Assembly (NCBI GenBank): GCA_001275005.1
Contig: JWZX01002947.1
Coordinates: forward strand, 1 to 35,177
Direction of reading: 5' to 3'
DNA: 35,177 nucleotides
Source: Chrysochromulina tobinii
Lineage: Eukaryota > Haptophyta > Prymnesiales > Chrysochromulinaceae
Shown here piece after piece: positions 8,781-17,814 of the stretch. Numbering within the stretch: position 1 is the first letter of the stretch; the number at the start of each line of letters is the position of its first letter. The position numbers were made by a program, and so were the translations under genes. The notes beneath the pieces were generated by a model, which was not told the DNA's origin, did no database searches, and saw only the letters and a program-made list of their open reading frames with translations.

Positions 8781-9416
8781 CCGGCGGCCGGCGGCGTGTG
8801 CAATGAGTACCGAGTCGACGTGGCCGGAGCCAACTTCGGTGATTGCAAGTGTGGCTTTCCGAAGAGTGCCCATGCGGAGAGCGCGATGAAAGGCGATCGC
8901 CGTGGCGAGCGCCAAGAAGATGATGGGACCCTGAATGCAACCGTAATGCAACCCGGCTACGGCGTCCCCGGTTTGATGGGCACCCCGATGGACCAGTATG
9001 GCCTGATGGGACAGATGGGGCGCGGCGCGGGCGCCGGCCGTATGCAGCAGGGACAGCGCGGCGGCCCCGGCGGCCAGATGCGTGGCGGCAAGGGCGGGCC
9101 TGACATGCAGGGAGTCATGCAGGGCATGTAGGGCATGCAGAGCGTGCAGGGAGCCATGCAGGGAGCCATGACGGAAGCCTCACTCGCGGCGGCGGCGCCC
9201 GACCAGCAGAAGCAGCTCCTCGGCGAGCGCCTCTTCCCGCTCATCTCCCAGGTTCAGCCGGCCTTTTCCGGCAAGATCACGGGCATGCTCCTCGAAATGG
9301 ACGACGGCGAGCTGCTCAACCTTCTCGAGTCGCCCGAAGCGCTCATCGCCAAGATCGTGGAGGCGGTCTCAGCGCTCGAGATGCACGCCGCCGAGGGCGA
9401 TGTCAACCCCGAGTAA
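8781..9416 (+). CDS. MLLE (PABC) domain frame with an N-terminal Cys/His motif, interrupted by an in-frame TAG
   Basis: The reading frame of the RING-ARM gene continues after its TAG at 8778-8780, meets a second TAG at 9129-9131 and ends at TAA 9414-9416. The first part encodes [20 protein letters not shown] followed by [12 protein letters not shown], a compact C-X14-C-X-C-X6-H motif that may bind metal. A Met/Gln/Gly-rich linker typical of poly(A)-binding proteins follows. The last part (about 9180-9390) is a clear MLLE/PABC domain: [34 protein letters not shown] and [12 protein letters not shown]. In the family this domain binds PAM2 peptides of translation and mRNA-decay factors. No RRM domains precede it, so it is not an ordinary PABP. 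The first in-frame ATG is at 8886, and another at 9168 would give an MLLE-only protein. It may be a decayed gene, a readthrough extension of the RING-ARM protein, or a separate gene whose upstream splicing was not found. Confidence 0.6.
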
Positions 9417-9884
9417 GCGCTCGGCTCAGCGCGAGACCCGGCAACCAGGACGGCACGGCGCGGCACGTAGTGCGGGGCTGGAGTGTGTTTGCGCCTCCAG
9501 CCCCCCATTGCGTGCCGTCGGGACCGGGGTGCTCCTTTGTGAACCACCGGTACGACAGCGCGACGACAGCACGCCACAAAGTCATTGCCCATCGCCCGCG
9601 CGACCCTCCTAAGACCCTCCGAAGCAACAAAATCCGACGTGACGCGCGTCCGGCCAAAGCGGCCAGAAAAAATGCGTCGAAGAAAAAACTAAAACCAAGA
9701 GTAAATCGCTGCGCCGCGCGCGATGAGTTCTTCTCGAGCGGCTTCTACGTGTCTTACTAGAGTGTCTAGTTTCACACAGATGATCGAGCGACGCCGACCG
9801 GGCGCGGTGAGCGAGCCTGCAGCCTCACGCCCACACCGCCCCCGCACCGGACGTCCGGACCGTGGTGCGAGTCTCGGGCGACCA
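9417..9884. other. Convergent intergenic region
   Basis: This stretch separates the end of the MLLE frame (plus strand) from the stop codon of the IQ-kinase gene (minus strand) and probably contains both 3' untranslated regions. No gene, RNA or notable repeat was seen in it. Confidence 0.5.
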
Positions 9885-12800
9885 TCAACGGCCGTACGAG
9901 ACGGGCGGCACGTACTGTTGCTGAAGGTAGGGTGCCGGTGCGAGCTGATGTGGGAGCGTATGAGGCACCTGCCCCCCAAAGTAAAAGGGCGGTGCGCCTG
10001 CCGCCACCGCCGCGGCCATGGCCGCCGCTGCCGCCGGGTCATAGCCCGGCAGCGGCACACCGAGGCTCGACGGCGGCTGGAAGGCAGCGCTGCCCGCGCC
10101 TGGATAGTATCCGGGCACAGGGGCCTGCTGCGCCTGCTGCGCCTGCTGCGCCTGCTGCGCCTGCTGCGCCTGCTTGCTACCGGCCTTGCTGCCCGAGGGC
10201 GCCGCCGGCTGCGCTCGAGGAGGCTTGAGCTGCGACGGCAACGGCTGCGGCGGCGGCTGCGGTGGCTGCGGCGGCAACGGCTGCTGCGGCTGCTGCTGCT
10301 GCGGCGGCGGTTGGAAGGGCGGCGGAGCGTTCTTACTGGTAGGCCAGATGGGCTGAGGCTCACCATCACTCGAGTGGATCAGGTAGGGCGGGGGCGAGAC
10401 CCCTGGGGGGAGGAAGAGCTGGATCAACGGCTGCGGCTGCGGCTGCGGCGCGTTGGGCGGCCAGAGCACGGGGGGCCCCGATTGGAACCCACCGTGGAAT
10501 CCAAACTGGGGAGGCGGTTGGTTTCCAAATTGGGGAGGTGGTTGGTTTCCAAATTGGGGAGGCGGTTGGTTTCCAAATTGGGGAGACCCATAGGGAGCAT
10601 TCGGAGGGAGCGCGCCGTACTGGGCAGTCGGACGCGGCGCGCCGTACTGAGCCGCCGGCGACGGACCAAAGGGAGGCGGCGCGAAGTCTTGCGCTGGAGG
10701 GAGGCCGGGGTAGGCGCCCAAGACAGCGCCCAACGGCCGTGGCAAGCGCCCCTCGATGCCGGCGGCCACGGCGAGCTTCTGTTGCTGCTGCTGTGCCTTG
10801 CGCCCCACGGCGCCTGTGGGGGCGCCTGTGGGGAGCGCTGTGGGGGCAGCTGTGGGGAGCGCTGTGGGGAGCACCAGCGGCGGCTGCGGCTGCTGCGGCT
10901 GTGCCGCCGGCTTCGTGCGGGCGGGCCGAGGCAAGCCCTTCGCACCCATATTAGGCAAGCCCTTTGCTGCAGCGACGCCGGCGCCGGCCACGCCGCCGCC
11001 AGCCACGCCGCCGCCCACGTTCGTCTGCGGCGGTGGCACACCCATATTAGGCACGCCCTCGACGACGCCCGCCGGCGCCATGCTGGGCGCCTTGAGGATC
11101 GTCTTTCGGGGCTTGGGATTGCCTAATATGGGTGGCTCCTCGGCGCGGCCCTTCGGAGGCGCGGCGCTGCCGATCCGTGCCCGCGACGGCGCGCCGCTCG
11201 AGGGCGTCGGCGCCGCCGCGTGCAGCGCTGTGGTGGGCGCGACCGAGCCCGCTGCCTTGGCGTTGGGCAGCGCTGCGGTGGGCAGGTCGCGCGCTGCGGT
11301 GGGCAGGTCGCGAGTCGGCTTCGCACTGGACGTGGCCACACGGCCCCGCCGTGCCCCCGCCCCCCCCAACGGCGGATACCCGACGCCACTTGCGCGCAGC
11401 TCATCGACCTCCTTCTTGGCGGCATTCGCGCGGAAGTGCGACTGAATCACTGTGGCCGCAGCTGTCTCCCCCTCCAAGGGCGCTGTGGTGGGCGCGGGCG
11501 CGGCCACGCGCGTCGGCGACACCTTGCGCCCTCCGGCCTTGGCGCCGGCCTTGGCTGAAGGCGCGCCCACCACAGCGCCCTTTTTGGCGGGCGCGCCGGC
11601 CGCGCCGCCCTTGCCCTTTGGCGACACTCTCGTCGCGGCCGCAGCGCCCGCGTCGGCGGCGCCCGCGGCAGCACTGCCACTTTCATAGTCGACCTCGCTG
11701 GGCAGGTGCCCTGTGACCACGGCGCCCACGACGTCGCTGGGCAGGCGCCCTGTGACCGGCGGCGGCGCCTGCGACGAGCGCGGCGGCGGCGCGCCCCTCT
11801 CGTACCCGACGCCGCCCATCTCATCGACGGCGCGCATCGCCATGCCCACGACGGCGCTCAGCTGCAGCAGCTGCTGGTCGCGGCTCAGGTGCGTGTAGCG
11901 CTCGTCGCCGTACAGCCCGTTCGTCTCGAGCGCCACGCGCCCGTGCCGAGGCGCCGTCGTGGGCGCGCCGAGGGCATGCCCATAATAGGCAGGTGGTTCC
12001 GCGAGCGCCGAGCTCGCGCACGCGCCGTCGTGGGCGCCGTCGGCGCCCTGGGGCAGCCCGACGCGCACGGGCGCGCCGTCGTGGGCGCCCGCGAGCACGG
12101 CAGGGGAGTCGGCACGCTGGCCGAGCAGGCTGTGCAGCTGCCCAAAGCCGCCCGAAAAGTCCGCAGCCGCGGCCTTGCTGTGGGTGACGAAACCCGTCGC
12201 CGGGTTCCCACTGGCCGCCGCGCCGTGCCGGGCGCCACTCGCCGCCGGCAGAGCGCCGGCGCTCAGGACGGCGCTGCCGATCGGCAGGTTGCTCGAGCTC
12301 GGCAGATTGCTCGAGATCGGCAGGTCGCTCGAGTGGGCCGCAAAGGCGTTGGTCGCTTGCTGGCGCCTCTCGAGGCGCGCGAGGGATGAGGGCGTACGCA
12401 GCCGACCGCCCGAGTTGGTGGACGACACGCCACTCGCGTCGTCCACGGCCGCGCGTTGCATCAGGCCCGCTGGGAACGGCAAGGCCTCCCCACCGGTAGG
12501 GTCGTCATCTTGCCACGCTTGACGCTGGCGCATGCCGCCGGCCGCGCCCGCCGTCGCCGCCGTCGCGCTGCCGCCCTCCGCGGAGAGTAGCGGCGGCGGC
12601 GCGAGGGCGGTGCCAGCGCCACCATATTGGAACGCCCCCGCCGCGTAGCCGCCACCCAAGCCGCCGCTCAAGCCGGCGCCCAAGCCGGCGCCCAAGCCGC
12701 CGCCTCGGCTCGCGTGGCTGTGAGCACCTAAGCTCGCAGCCGGCGGCCGCCTGTGCCCAACGCCCGCGACGACGCTCCCCTCGAGCAGCCGCTGTGGAGG

Positions 12801-14726
12801 GGGCGGCGCACGCAACGGCTCCGCGGGCATCGGAAGGGCGCCGTCGAGGGCGAGGCGCTGCCCGTTGAGGTACGAGGCGGTCGGCAGCGGCGCGGGCGGC
12901 GCGGGCAGAGGCACCGGCCCGGCGTACGCGCCGTACACGTCGACCTGTGGCGAAGCCGAGGGCGCTGTGGTGAGCACTTGCATGCAAGGCAGGTCATCAG
13001 TGGCAATCAGCGTACCTGTGGGGAAGCCGAGGGCGGCGCGTTGAGCACGTTGCAGTTGCATCCGAGGGTGGTCGGTAGCGCGCCGCCAGCGCTGCCCTGG
13101 GAGGCGCGCCGTAGGGGCTTCGCGCGCTCAGCGTTGGCTCCGGGCTCGACGCCGCTCAAGTCGGGCTCCGATGCCGGCGGGAGCGAGACGGCGGCCGCGT
13201 GCGGCTGCGCATACGCCGTGCTGATCGGCAGAGGGCCGGTGCTCGGGAGCGCCGCGCTGTCGTGGGCGCCCTTGGCGCCGCCACTGCTCCGCCGTCCATC
13301 GCGGCGTGCGTGGTGGCCGCGCGCCACCGACTGGAGTTTCATCGCGGCGAGCTGCTCCTCTTCAGAGTAAAAGTCGTCCTCATCCGCGCCGGAGGCGTCT
13401 GCTCCGTCGCGGCGCGAGCGGCGCGACGCGCTCACGGACGGCTCCTCGGGCACCACCTGATGAGGGAGGCAATCAGCGGTCATCAGTGGTCATCAGAGGT
13501 CATCAGAGACGGCTCTTCGGGCACACACCTGATGAGGCCAGCAATCAGTCGCACTCAGCAGTCAATTCAATCACAAGGCAATCATCGCTCCTCGGGCACT
13601 ACCTGCGAGCTCGAGAGCTCGAACGAAGGGACGAAACGGTCCATGCAATCAGAGGTCATCAGCGGTCATCAGAAGTCATCAGCGGTCATCAGCGGTCATC
13701 CACCTGCAAGCTCGAGAGCTCGGACGAAGGGACGAAGCGAGGGACGCCGCGCTCGCTGCCCTCGCTGCCTCCGCCGAGGTCTTCCTCCGCGTCCGAGGGC
13801 GTGTCGTACTCCTGGTACGAAAACTTATCCGACTCGGAACCTCCCTCGCCCCCTGCAGACTGACCGGCCCTCGAGCGCAACGGCGACGGAGCCCCGCCTG
13901 AGGGCGCCGTGGCGGGCGAGGAGGCGCCGCTCATGGCGTGCCACCACGCGCTCTGCTGCACCGCGGAGAGCGTCGCGCGCTGCGCCACGTCCACCACGAA
14001 GACGGTGTCGAACAGAGCGTTCAGTGGCGTTGAGAACCAATCGACGCGCTGCCACTGGCCCAACGCCTTGTGGCCATCGGCCTCGAAAGGGAGCTTGGCG
14101 GTGAGCATGGTGTACAGGACGACGCCGAGCGACCAGACGTCGGCGGGCGCCCCCGCGTACGGCGCGCCGCTCGACACCTCGGGCGCCATGTACTTGCCCG
14201 CGCCCACCTGCTCGGGGGGCACCTGTATGCCGATGCATGAGTGCGAAAAGTCGCACACGACCGCGCGCCCTGGACGGCCGTCGTCGTCGTCGGCGCTGCC
14301 CTCCTGAAGCAGCACGTTCTGCGGCTTGAGATCGAGGTGGGCGATCCCGCACGCGTGCATGTGCGCCACGCCCGTGACCACGTCGCGCCACACGCCAAAG
14401 TTGAAGCGCTCGTCCCCTGCTGCGCGCCCCTGCTGAATGAGGCGAATGAGGTCGCCGCCGCCGCAGAATTCGAGCACGAGCGAGTCGATGCCGCGCTCGT
14501 CGGGCACCACCTCGAGGAGCCGGACGACGTTCTCGTGCTCGCCGAGCTTGTGCAGCACGGCGACCTCGTTCGCCGCCTTGATCTTGTCGAGCTCGGCGCC
14601 CCCCTCGGAGAGGAACTGCTTGATGGCGACGGCGTCGCCAGTCTGGTCGGAGGTGGCCAGGTAGACCTTGGCGAATCCGCCCTCGCCAATCTCCTCCACG
14701 ACGCTGTAGCCAGCGAAGGAGGGCAT
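9885..14726 (-). CDS. IQ-motif protein kinase with a giant Pro/Gln/Ala-rich tail (three exons)
   Basis: Exons 14726-13704, 13456-13016 and 12944-9885 join in phase 0 to give 1507 residues. Introns of 247 and 71 bases are GT-AG. Residues 7-about 280 are a Ser/Thr kinase: glycine loop GEGGFAKV, K36 in VAIK, catalytic HLDLKPQN (D132, N137), YMAPE and DVWSLGVVLY. The HLD instead of HRD resembles CAMK-type kinases. The metal motif DFG is DFS (159-161). IQ-type motifs occur near 378-395 (AAMKLQSVARGHHARR) and about 980 (AATVIQSHFRANAAKK), suggesting calmodulin binding. The remainder is low complexity: PPQFGNQ repeats, AQQ repeats, GAPT/TALPT runs and many prolines. In the family such kinases phosphorylate Ser/Thr under Ca2+/calmodulin control; that is inferred here. 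An in-frame upstream ATG at 14765 would add 13 residues. Confidence 0.8.
10127..10175 (-). repeat. (GCCTGCTGC)n trinucleotide-rich repeat encoding AQQ
   Basis: About five copies of the 9-base unit CTGCGCCTG encode Ala-Gln-Gln repeats near the C terminus of the IQ-kinase. It is a coding microsatellite liable to length change. Confidence 0.85.
10495..10580 (-). repeat. 24-bp coding repeat (GNQPPPQF)
   Basis: On the plus strand GGTTGGTTTCCAAATTGGGG recurs three times, with a fourth diverged copy (CAAACTGGGG) at the left end. The minus-strand gene reads these as GNQPPPQF units. The AT-richer unit stands out in a GC-rich exon. Confidence 0.85.
13438..13703 (-). repeat. Intron of the IQ-kinase made of duplicated exon junctions
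   Basis: The 247-base intron (13457-13703) contains two further copies of its own flanking junctions. A plus-strand block starting GACGGCTC at 13438 (exon 2 and its acceptor) recurs at 13508 with few changes. The block at 13587-13637 reproduces the exon 1 end joined directly to the exon 2 start, in the order expected of an unspliced junction. The rest is GGTCATCAG-type repeats. Confidence 0.8.
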
Positions 14727-15263
14727 GGATGGGCCGCCTCTGTGCCTTGAAGAGGCAATGAACACAGGGGAGAAGTAACCGTCAACCGTTCAGCCCAACG
14801 GTCACACACTATCGCTCACACTGTTCACACAGTGAGGCTCAGAGTTCGAGTCTGTGAGAAGGGCTGAGGCGACGGCCGACCATGCGGCCGACTGTGCAAG
14901 TGCTTAACTGGGTATATTGTTGCGGGAGCGCAGATCCCCGCTGTTAAGTTCTAAGTTGTTACACGCTGCATTGACGATTGAGACATGAGAGATTCAGATT
15001 GACACGCTAATGACACGCTGACGGACCCTACTGTCTTGCTTATCCGGATACGTAAACTCTGAAGTGAAAAGTCACTTCTGTGCGCACCCTCGATACACGT
15101 ACGATCTGTCAATCGACGCTTGTGACGTTGTGAGCAGCGCCCGCGCCCCAAGTGTGCCATTGAAAAGTAACCGGCCATTGCTGGCCTCCGCCGGTGTGCC
15201 ATTGAAAAGTTACGCGGCCGAGGTACGGGATGGGAGTCCACCCAAAGAAGAGCCCCCAAGGCC
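14727..15263. other. Promoter-proximal gap upstream of the IQ-kinase
   Basis: No gene is seen. The stretch includes a repeated 19-base word GTGCCATTGAAAAGTNAC (15152 and 15195) separated by a GGCCATTGCTGGCC palindrome. It serves as the 5' flank of the IQ-kinase and the 3' flank of the TPR gene, both on the minus strand. Confidence 0.5.
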
Positions 15264-15874
15264 CTAGGCCTGGCGCTGTGCCATTTCTTGCAAGAGGCGC
15301 TCTGCAGTCGCGACACTCCTTTCGTCGTTGTTGAGTGCGATCGCCTTCAGGCAGTGCTCCTTGGCTGCGAGCACGGCACTCACAGGCATGGAGCTTTGCA
15401 GTCCCTCGGCCGCGGCGGCTGCCCGAGCCCCTCTGCGAGACAGAGCAACGCGAGATTGACGTGCGCGGCGGAAAGCGCCCGGCACTCCAGCGCTCTCTCG
15501 AAGCTCTTCCTTGCAGCCGAGCGATCACGGCGCTGCACATACAGGATACCCATGTTAACCAGCACCTCAGAAAAGGTATGCGGAGGAGCGCCGTGCTCCT
15601 CGGCTGCCCTGACAAAGACATCGTAGGCTTCCAGAGCGCCGTTTGTGTCGCCAGCGCGCTGTCTGGCCACGCCAAGATGAAATTGCGACAGAAGCGAAGA
15701 ACTCTCTGTGAAGGTGCTAAACCCCAAGTCGTCACTCGGGAGGTCTCTGTCCTGCAAGCAGGCAGCACAACCACGAGCCATACCGACATCCACAGCAAGC
15801 CGCGGCTGGGGGCAGGTTCGCCAGCTCAGCGACCAGGCTGCTGCGGAGTGGACCGCGAGGACGATGGCGGCCAT
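15264..15874 (-). CDS. Small tetratricopeptide-repeat protein
   Basis: The frame starts at the ATG at 15874 and encodes a hydrophobic N-terminal segment (MAAIVLAVHSAAAWSLSW) followed by about three TPR units: FHLGVARQRAGDTNGALEAY, VNMGILYVQRRDRSAARKSF and AHVNLALLCLAEG. The third TPR continues in another frame (AAKEHCLKAIALNNDERSVA) to a TAG at 15264-15266. A frame change must therefore occur between about 15390 and 15445. A good intron was not found there. A 19-base GTGAGT...CGCAG segment exists but joins the wrong frame, and two near-identical GC(A/C)GAGGG words 26 bases apart suggest a small duplication instead. TPR proteins mediate protein-protein contacts; no specific role can be given. 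The start lies 248 bases from the divergent PP4 start, so the two may share a promoter region. Confidence 0.55.
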
Positions 15875-16122
15875 CGAATAATCAAGAGCGTGTGCGTCGG
15901 GAGTTGTGAAGAGAAGACTGCGTACGATGGTGCCGTTGGAAGCGAGTGAAGCGTACTTGTACCGAAACCTCTGTTCAGCTGTGTTCGCGCGCCGTCGTAG
16001 TGTTCACAGGATCACACCGCATTGCCGCTTTACGCACTACGGGTAGCCGCTCACGGCGCTGTCCAGCGTCGCCACCGAAGCCAGCTCAGCTCAATCCGCG
16101 CGACACCGGCCGCGCAGGCGCG

Positions 16123-17259
16123 ATGACGAGCGCTGGCTCCGACCTGGACCGGCAAATCGAGCAGCTGAAACGCTGCGAGTACATCAAGGAGGCGGAGGTC
16201 AAATCCCTCTGCGCAAAGGCGCGTGAGATCCTCGTTGAGGAGAGCAATGTGCAGCGCGTGGACGCGCCTGTGACGGTGCGTGCCTGGCACGCGCCCGGAC
16301 CCACGCGCTCCCATGGGCGCGCCGCCGGCCCCGCCGACCAGCCCTGGCCCACGCGTTGCTGTCGCCCTGTGTGCCCGGCCCGGCAAGCTGCCTCCGAGAC
16401 TGTGCTGTGGCCTGGTGTCCACGCTCTGGGCGAGACCCCCCTGCGCTCCTTGCTGAGCCTTGCCCGTGCCGCCTGCCCGCAGATCTGCGGCGACATCCAC
16501 GGCCAATTCTATGACCTGATGGAGCTCTTCAAGGTGGGAGGTGACTTGCCAGACACCAACTACCTGTTCATGGGCGACTTCGTCGACCGCGGCTTCTACT
16601 CGGTCGAGACGTTTCTGCTGCTGCTCGCGCTCAAGGTGCGGTACCCGGACCGCATCACGCTCATCCGTGGCAACCACGAGAGCCGCCAGATCACGCAGGT
16701 CTACGGCTTCTACGACGAGTGCCTGCGCAAGTACGGCTCCGTCAACGTGTGGCGCTACTGCACCGAGATCTTCGACTACCTGTCGCTCTCCTCGATCATC
16801 GAGGACAAGATCTTCTGCGTGCACGGTGGCCTCTCGCCCTCGATCAACACGCTCGACCAGATCCGCGTCATCGACCGCAAGCAGGAGGTGCCGCACGACG
16901 GCGCCATGTGCGACCTCATGTGGTCCGACCCGGAGGACATTGACGGCTGGGGTCTCTCGCCTCGAGGCGCCGGGTACCTGTTCGGCGGCGACGTGGTCAC
17001 GCAGTTCAATACCACCAACAACATCGACCTGATCGCGCGCGCGCACCAGCTGGTGATGGAGGGCTACAAGCACATGTTTACCGGCCAGACCCTCGTGACT
17101 GTTTGGTCGGCTCCCAATTACTGCTACCGGTGCGGCAACGTGGCGGCGATCCTCGAGCTCGATGAGCAGCTCCAGAAGAACTACAAGATCTTCGAGGCCG
17201 CGCCGCAGGAGGCGCGCGGTGTGCCTGCCAAAAAGCCCGCGCCCGACTACTTTTTGTAG
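16123..17259 (+). CDS. PPP4C: Serine/threonine protein phosphatase 4 catalytic subunit (two exons)
   Basis: Exons 16123-16275 and 16483-17259 join in phase 0 to give 309 residues, close to the usual 307 of PP4. The intron of 207 bases is GT-AG and has no stop in frame, so it can be mistaken for coding sequence. All PPP-family metal and catalytic motifs are intact: GDIHGQ, GDFVDRG, RGNHESR, HGGLSP and [12 protein letters not shown]. The N terminus ([20 protein letters not shown]) and the C terminus ([23 protein letters not shown]) match PP4 better than PP2A. The last residues, DYFL, form the carboxyl-methylation tail of the PP2A/PP4/PP6 group. PP4 dephosphorylates Ser/Thr residues in DNA-damage, centrosome and signalling contexts together with regulatory subunits. 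The stop is TAG, at the conserved family end, showing that TAG is a normal stop in this genome. Confidence 0.95.
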   Translation: MTSAGSDLDRQIEQLKRCEYIKEAEVKSLCAKAREILVEESNVQRVDAPVTVRAWHAPGPTRSHGRAAGPADQPWPTRCCRPVCPARQAASETVLWPGVHALGETPLRSLLSLARAACPQICGDIHGQFYDLMELFKVGGDLPDTNYLFMGDFVDRGFYSVETFLLLLALKVRYPDRITLIRGNHESRQITQVYGFYDECLRKYGSVNVWRYCTEIFDYLSLSSIIEDKIFCVHGGLSPSINTLDQIRVIDRKQEVPHDGAMCDLMWSDPEDIDGWGLSPRGAGYLFGGDVVTQFNTTNNIDLIARAHQLVMEGYKHMFTGQTLVTVWSAPNYCYRCGNVAAILELDEQLQKNYKIFEAAPQEARGVPAKKPAPDYFL

Positions 17260-17814
17260 AGCGAGCTCCGAGGCCCCTGTGCTCGCGACGGCGCGCCGAG
17301 CCTCTCCGCACGCGCCGCGCTGGCACTGTGAAGGAGGCGCTGAGAGCGCGCTGTGCTGAGCACTGTGAAGGAGGCGCTCGTCCTCCCCAGAGCGCGCCGT
17401 GCGGCGGCTGTGCCGAGAGGAGGAGGGGATGCCGAGCCACAGCGGAGACGACTACCTTCAGGCGGCGCGTTCGCGTGTCCCTATCGCGAGGACGCATAAA
17501 GCAGGCACGAGACTCTCGATGAAGACAAATAACAGATCCGTAAACTGTCGCATGCGGCATGATGCAGGTCGCGCATACAGTGTAGTCAATTCGCATACAC
17601 TTTTAAATTCGAGTTCCAATCAATCACACGGGAAACTTGCAAAGATGCAAACGAAGTCGCTGTTGGCGCACTCACTGGAGTGGTCCTTGGAAGCGCCGCC
17701 AATCAGCTGCCAATCCATCGGTCGACGCAGGCGCGTTTGGCCTTCTTCCGTCGCGTGGCCGCTCGACTCCCGGCGGAATCTGAGTGACGTCCACACCCTG
17801 CTCGCCCCGCAGAA
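17260..17814. other. Intergenic region between the PP4 and PKG genes
   Basis: No gene is seen. ACTGTGAAGGAGGCGCT occurs twice, near 17325 and 17359, with GAGCGCGC words around it. The stretch contains the PP4 3' end and the promoter of the PKG gene. Confidence 0.5.

Noticed and set aside
8235-8951. Minus-strand frames of about 230 codons opposite the armadillo repeats
   Set aside because: They mirror the 126-base repeat and translate to repetitive Arg/Ala/Pro without any domain. The plus-strand frame gives clean armadillo repeats.
7149-9416. Reassignment of TAG to an amino acid in this genome
   Set aside because: The PP4 gene stops at TAG directly after the conserved DYFL terminus, and the methyltransferase and TPR frames also end in TAG, so TAG works as a stop here.
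9723-11126. 467-codon plus-strand frame rich in Leu and Arg
   Set aside because: It is antisense to the repeat-rich third exon of the IQ-kinase, whose frame is much longer and joins a kinase domain in phase. The Leu/Arg runs are the complement of Gln/Ala and Pro codons.
14820-14870. Possible tRNA, from the GAGTTCGAGTCTGTGAG T-arm-like word
   Set aside because: No matching acceptor, D or anticodon stems could be found around it.
16276-16482. The segment as extra coding sequence of PP4
   Set aside because: Removing it restores the conserved PVTxCGDIHGQ sequence exactly and the normal PP4 length. It begins GTGCGT and ends CCCGCAG.
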